A stretch of 15,198 nt of DNA from Gallionella sp. UBA4121 (GTDB lineage Bacteria; Pseudomonadota; Gammaproteobacteria; Burkholderiales; Gallionellaceae): the NCBI GenBank assembly GCA_002381565.1, contig DFWZ01000004.1, positions 1-15,198 of the forward strand, written 5' to 3'. Position 1 is the first letter of the stretch. Each line of letters opens with the position of its first letter. The notes beneath the pieces are model-generated. The model was not told the DNA's origin, made no database searches, and saw only the letters and a list, made by a program, of their open reading frames with translations. The translations under genes were made by a program, and so were the position numbers. Positions 12,060 to 15,198 of the stretch are shown here, in pieces.

Positions 12060-13493
12060 TCAGCCTCGAATCCGCGCCAGTATGGTCTGTACAAGCTGCA
12101 CCGCACGCGCTTCGGTTGCAGCCTCGCAATAACAGCGCAATTCGGGCGCGTTGCCGGATGGTCGCAGGTGCACGATTTCACCATTATCGAAGGTGATGCG
12201 CAGCCCGTCTGTCGTGTCGAAACTCACGGGGAGTGCATCGTCGGGAGCAAGATATTTCTGCAATGCCTCCTGATCGCTGGTCAGTTCCAGAATCAACTGG
12301 CGGCTGGTTGCGACAGGGAATTCTTGCAGCCTGTCGCTGGCGGAGTAACGTGCGGGTAATTCCTTCATCAGAGCAGAGACGGTGCAATTTCTCTCACGCG
12401 CAGCGGCAAGCACTGCCAGAGCGGGCAAGACTGCATCCCGGGTGGGCAGGGGCTCGAGATTTTTCCCAGCATGGGTTATGCGCGAACCCACCAGGAATCC
12501 GCCATTGGCCTCGAAACCCACGACGGCATCATCGCTGTCAGAACTTATCTGCTGCATTCCGGCAATCACGTACGGCGAACCGATTTTGGTGCGCACGACT
12601 GTTTCAAAGGAGCCGCAAAGCTCGATGGCCGTGTTGCAGCTGACCGGGACGACCACTTTTTGAGCCCCAAGATAGCGGGCGCAAATCAGGCCGACAATAT
12701 CGCCGCGCAGCCAGGCGCCTGTCTCATCCGAGATCAGCGGGCGATCGCCATCCCCATCGGTCGAAATGATGGCGTCGAAATGGTGCGCTTTGGCCCACTG
12801 CCGCCCCCTTTGAACATCCACCTCGGCAACGGCCTCGGTATCGATGGGTACAAATTCCTCGGTGCGCCCGAGCGAGGTAACTTCAGCCCCCAGCCCCTCC
12901 AGGATGCTTCTGATGACATCGCGCGCCACGCTGGAATGCTCGTATATGCCAAGACGCATCCCTTTAAAATACTGCGCCGGAAAAAAGTTGAGATAGCGCT
13001 GCACGAATTGTTCAAGCGCGGCAGGATTGATTTTTGGCAAAGGCTGTTCGCTGCCGGCTTCGTTCACTTGCACGATGGTGTCACTGATTGCAGATTCGTC
13101 GGACTTGGTGATTTCACCATCGGGCCGGTAGAACTTGATCCCGTTACGGTCAAACGGGATGTGGCTGCCCGTCACCATGATTGCGGGGATACCCTCGTTT
13201 TGTGCATACAGCGCCAGCGCAGGCGTCGGCAGTGCGCCACAAAAATCGACCTCGACGCCCGCATCAAGCAGGGCTGCCGCACAAGCCGCCGCGATGCGCG
13301 GACTGCTCGGGCGTAAATCCATCCCCAGGGCGATGCGCGTAATGTTAAAGGATCGTCTTACTACAGACAGGAACGCCGCAGCATAGGCGGCACAAACCTC
13401 ATCCGTCATCTGGCTTACCAGGCCGCGTGCGCCGCTGGTACCAAATGCCACGCCGCTGCTGTTCATCACATCGTGAATTACAACTGTTTTCAA
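12060..13493 (-). CDS. Phosphomannomutase/phosphoglucomutase-family enzyme
   Basis: This is an alpha-D-phosphohexomutase that interconverts hexose 1- and 6-phosphates for polysaccharide or LPS precursors. From TTG 13493 it has 477 residues and four domains. The substrate-entry motif FGTSGARGLV is near the N-terminus. The phosphoserine loop VTGSHIPFDRNGIKFY has Ser110. The Mg loop DGDGDR is at 246-251, the sugar-specificity segment FEANGG at 327-332, and the phosphate-binding loop RPSGNAPELR near 444. FEANGG stands where many relatives have a GEESG/GEMSG-like loop, so sugar preference is open. The TTG is chosen because AGAGGAAG (13509-13502) sits about 8-10 bases upstream; ATG 13466 is the alternative and has no such site. 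It probably heads an operon with the oxygenase-like gene. Confidence 0.9.
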   Translation of the reverse strand: MKTVVIHDVMNSSGVAFGTSGARGLVSQMTDEVCAAYAAAFLSVVRRSFNITRIALGMDLRPSSPRIAAACAAALLDAGVEVDFCGALPTPALALYAQNEGIPAIMVTGSHIPFDRNGIKFYRPDGEITKSDESAISDTIVQVNEAGSEQPLPKINPAALEQFVQRYLNFFPAQYFKGMRLGIYEHSSVARDVIRSILEGLGAEVTSLGRTEEFVPIDTEAVAEVDVQRGRQWAKAHHFDAIISTDGDGDRPLISDETGAWLRGDIVGLICARYLGAQKVVVPVSCNTAIELCGSFETVVRTKIGSPYVIAGMQQISSDSDDAVVGFEANGGFLVGSRITHAGKNLEPLPTRDAVLPALAVLAAARERNCTVSALMKELPARYSASDRLQEFPVATSRQLILELTSDQEALQKYLAPDDALPVSFDTTDGLRITFDNGEIVHLRPSGNAPELRCYCEAATEARAVQLVQTILARIRG

Positions 13494-13730
13494 TTGGAAC
13501 ACTTCCTCTAATGGTTGGCCGCAGCCGGGATATTGCAGAACGACTGTCTCCCGGTTCAGCGCGGATGAACGATTAATGCCGGCGACCATTTTACCTTAAC
13601 AGACCTGAGTGCCTGTCAGTTGTATTTATTAGTGCTATAGTTATCGCCGTTGAATTTATTTATAAAACAACTAAGTATTGACTAAGCACGATGATGCATG
13701 TGCAAAGTCACTACTAATCGGGGGGAATTG

Positions 13731-14339
13731 ATGATGCGTATCTTACGGATATTTTTGCTCACCTTGCTGCTGAGTGGCTGCGGCTACAATACCTTCCAGA
13801 CTACCGACGAACAGATCAAGGCGAGCTGGTCTGAGGTGCTGAACCAGTATCAGCGGCGCGCCGACCTGATCCCGAATCTGGTCAACACCGTCAAAGGCTA
13901 TGCCGCACAGGAAAAAGACGTGCTGCTGGGCGTAACCTTAGCTCGCGCCCGTGTCGGCAGCATTCAGGCCACGCCTGAGCTGATCAACGACCCGCAGGCG
14001 TTTGCCAAATTCCAGGCAGCGCAAGGTCAGCTGACGCAGGCCTTAAGCCGATTGCTGGTTGTGACGGAGAATTACCCGCAACTTAAATCAGACCAGAATT
14101 TCCGCGATCTTCAGGCTCAGCTGGAAGGCACGGAAAACCGCGTCACCGTGGCGCGCAACCGTTACATCAAGGCGGTGCAGGAGTACAACGTTGCGGTGCG
14201 TTCTTTTCCGAGCAACCTGACTGCGATGGTGTTCGGCTATACCGTGAAGCCCACCTTTACGGTTGAGAACGAACAGACAATATCTCACGCGCCGACCGTG
14301 GATTTTAATTCACCGAAACCAGCACCACCCGCAAAATGA
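13731..14339 (+). CDS. lemA: LemA-family lipoprotein
   Basis: The 202-residue protein has a lipoprotein signal (RILRIFLLTLLLSGC, lipid-modified Cys17). The LemA helical core follows: YNTFQTTDEQIKASWSEV, NQYQRRADLIPNLVNTVKGY, an acidic/alanine-rich helical centre, and ENRVTVARNRYIKAVQEYN near 140. The C-terminus is proline-rich. LemA proteins are membrane-attached helical-bundle proteins of poorly known role and very often precede TPM-domain genes, as here. GGGGGGAA lies 5-8 bases upstream of the two adjacent ATGs at 13731 and 13734; either could be used. The TGA overlaps the start of the next gene (ATGA), so the pair is coupled. It diverges from the phosphomannomutase gene. Confidence 0.93.
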   Translation: MMRILRIFLLTLLLSGCGYNTFQTTDEQIKASWSEVLNQYQRRADLIPNLVNTVKGYAAQEKDVLLGVTLARARVGSIQATPELINDPQAFAKFQAAQGQLTQALSRLLVVTENYPQLKSDQNFRDLQAQLEGTENRVTVARNRYIKAVQEYNVAVRSFPSNLTAMVFGYTVKPTFTVENEQTISHAPTVDFNSPKPAPPAK

Positions 14340-15198
14340 AAACCCTGGGCGCGCGAGTCTTTTTGCTTGCGCTGCTGCTGGCGGGCATGGCGCACGCCGA
14401 AGTTGCCGTGCCGCAGTTGACTGCACGCGTCACAGATCTCACCGGCACGCTGGATGCGCAACAGATCCAGGCGCTGGATGCGCGCATGGCAGCCTTTGAA
14501 GCGCAGAAGGGTACGCAGATAGCAGTGCTGATCATTCCCACCACCCAACCGGAAACCATAGAGCAATTCGGCATACGCGTGGTCGATGTGTGGAAACTTG
14601 GGCGCAAAGGTGTCGACGATGGTGCGCTGCTGCTCATAGCACATGATGATCGCACCCTGCGCATCGAGGTGGGCTATGGCCTGGAAGGCGTATTGAATGA
14701 TGCCACCGCGCACCGGATAGTTGACGAAATCATAGCCCCGCATTTCAAAACAGGCGAGTTTTATCAGGGCATCGACGCGGGTGTCTCGGCAATGATGCAG
14801 GTGATCGGCGGCGAACCCTTGCCACCACCGAAACGCGCTGGCGGGAAACAGGACTTCGAGTCGTTGATGTTTGCAGGCTTCGTGATTGCGGTGGCGCTGG
14901 GCAGCATGTTGCGCGCACTGATAGGCCGCTTCCCTGCAGCGATGCTGGTGGGCGGCGTGTTGGGCGGACTGGCCTGGCTGGTGGTCGCATCCGGTGTGAT
15001 CGCGCTGCTGGCAGGTATTGCTGCGTTTGTGTTCGTGCTGCTGGGCGGCGGACGCGGTGGTTATGTCGGCGGATTCGGTGGAGGGGGAGGCGGCGGGTTT
15101 GGAGGAGGATTTGGCGGCGGGGGCGGCGGGGGGGGCGGGGGCGGGGGCCCGGGGGGGGCTCTTCCCCGCCGGGGGGGGGGGGGGCGCCCCCGGGGGGG
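14336..15198 (+). CDS. TPM-domain (YgcG-like) membrane protein, cut by window end
   Basis: The frame is open from ATG 14336 (overlapping the lemA stop) to the window end, at least 287 codons. A signal peptide ends near AHA-E (residue 22). The TPM domain covers about 28-155: VTDLTGTLDAQQIQALDARM, GTQIAVLIIPTT, WKLGRKGVDDGALLLIAHDD, LRIEVGYGLEGVLNDATAHR. Two or three hydrophobic helices follow (about 178-237), then a glycine-rich tail. LemA-TPM pairs are widespread, and such TPM proteins are proposed to act in envelope or photosystem maintenance; no enzymatic role is established for this copy. The natural C-terminus of relatives is a short glycine-rich tail ending soon after this point. The last ~80 bases here appear corrupted, so the true end cannot be read. 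Confidence 0.9.
   Translation, partial: MKTLGARVFLLALLLAGMAHAEVAVPQLTARVTDLTGTLDAQQIQALDARMAAFEAQKGTQIAVLIIPTTQPETIEQFGIRVVDVWKLGRKGVDDGALLLIAHDDRTLRIEVGYGLEGVLNDATAHRIVDEIIAPHFKTGEFYQGIDAGVSAMMQVIGGEPLPPPKRAGGKQDFESLMFAGFVIAVALGSMLRALIGRFPAAMLVGGVLGGLAWLVVASGVIALLAGIAAFVFVLLGGGRGGYVGGFGGGGGGGFGGGFGGGGGGGGGGGGPGGALPRRGGGGRPRG
15115..15198. other. Near-pure G/C low-complexity tail, probably unreliable sequence
   Basis: After the glycine codons of the TPM gene the sequence becomes almost only G with a few C and is interrupted by a CTCTTCCCC segment. Glycine-rich coding would show mixed third positions (as it does before 15115), but here they vanish. This pattern suggests assembly or read-end decay rather than biology. 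Confidence 0.7.

Noticed and set aside
12471..13316. 281-codon + strand frame opposite the phosphomannomutase gene
   Set aside because: It is a shadow frame of a GC-rich gene; the leftward strand carries all phosphohexomutase motifs.

Overview
The window looks like a chromosomal piece of a betaproteobacterium, most probably of the Nitrosomonadales/Gallionellaceae type. This is inferred from moderately GC-rich housekeeping genes, the order gloB-yafS-rnhA-dnaQ shared with other proteobacteria, and protein styles; no marker gene fixes the species. Both ends cut genes. The right end dissolves into a near-pure G run that looks like a decayed contig end.

Left third (1 to about 4016) is accessory DNA. 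It starts with the first codons of a probable Crp/Fnr regulator reading leftward, then about 480 bases without a convincing gene. Next are the 3' remnant of an AsmA-like gene, a hicAB toxin-antitoxin pair with a clear promoter/operator and a probably leaderless toxin mRNA, and a tyrosine recombinase (integrase) pseudogene recoverable by joining three reading frames. A zinc-ribbon DUF4145 protein with a HEPN-type R-x4-H motif overlaps the integrase start. The region ends at tRNA-Ser(GGA). Downstream of the tRNA lie two tandem 176/177-bp units. Each starts with the last 19 nt of the tRNA, and they hold strong hairpins and two terminator-like stem-loops. This resembles the rtT repeats behind tyrT of E. 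coli and is the most unusual feature here. An integrase remnant close to a tRNA 3' end also suggests a decayed integrative island.

Middle (4146 to 9493) is housekeeping. gloB (glyoxalase II) reads left. A tightly packed rightward operon holds a YafS-like methyltransferase, rnhA, dnaQ and a membrane-anchored alpha/beta hydrolase, with overlapping start and stop codons. A BaiN/HI0933-family flavoprotein and a small membrane protein follow.

Right third (9509 to 15198) contains a leftward GAF-GGDEF-EAL cyclic-di-GMP protein with both active sites apparently intact. A leftward pair follows: a phosphomannomutase/phosphoglucomutase and a 2OG-Fe(II) oxygenase-like protein. Divergent from it is a rightward pair: a LemA lipoprotein and a TPM-domain (YgcG-like) protein that runs off the window.
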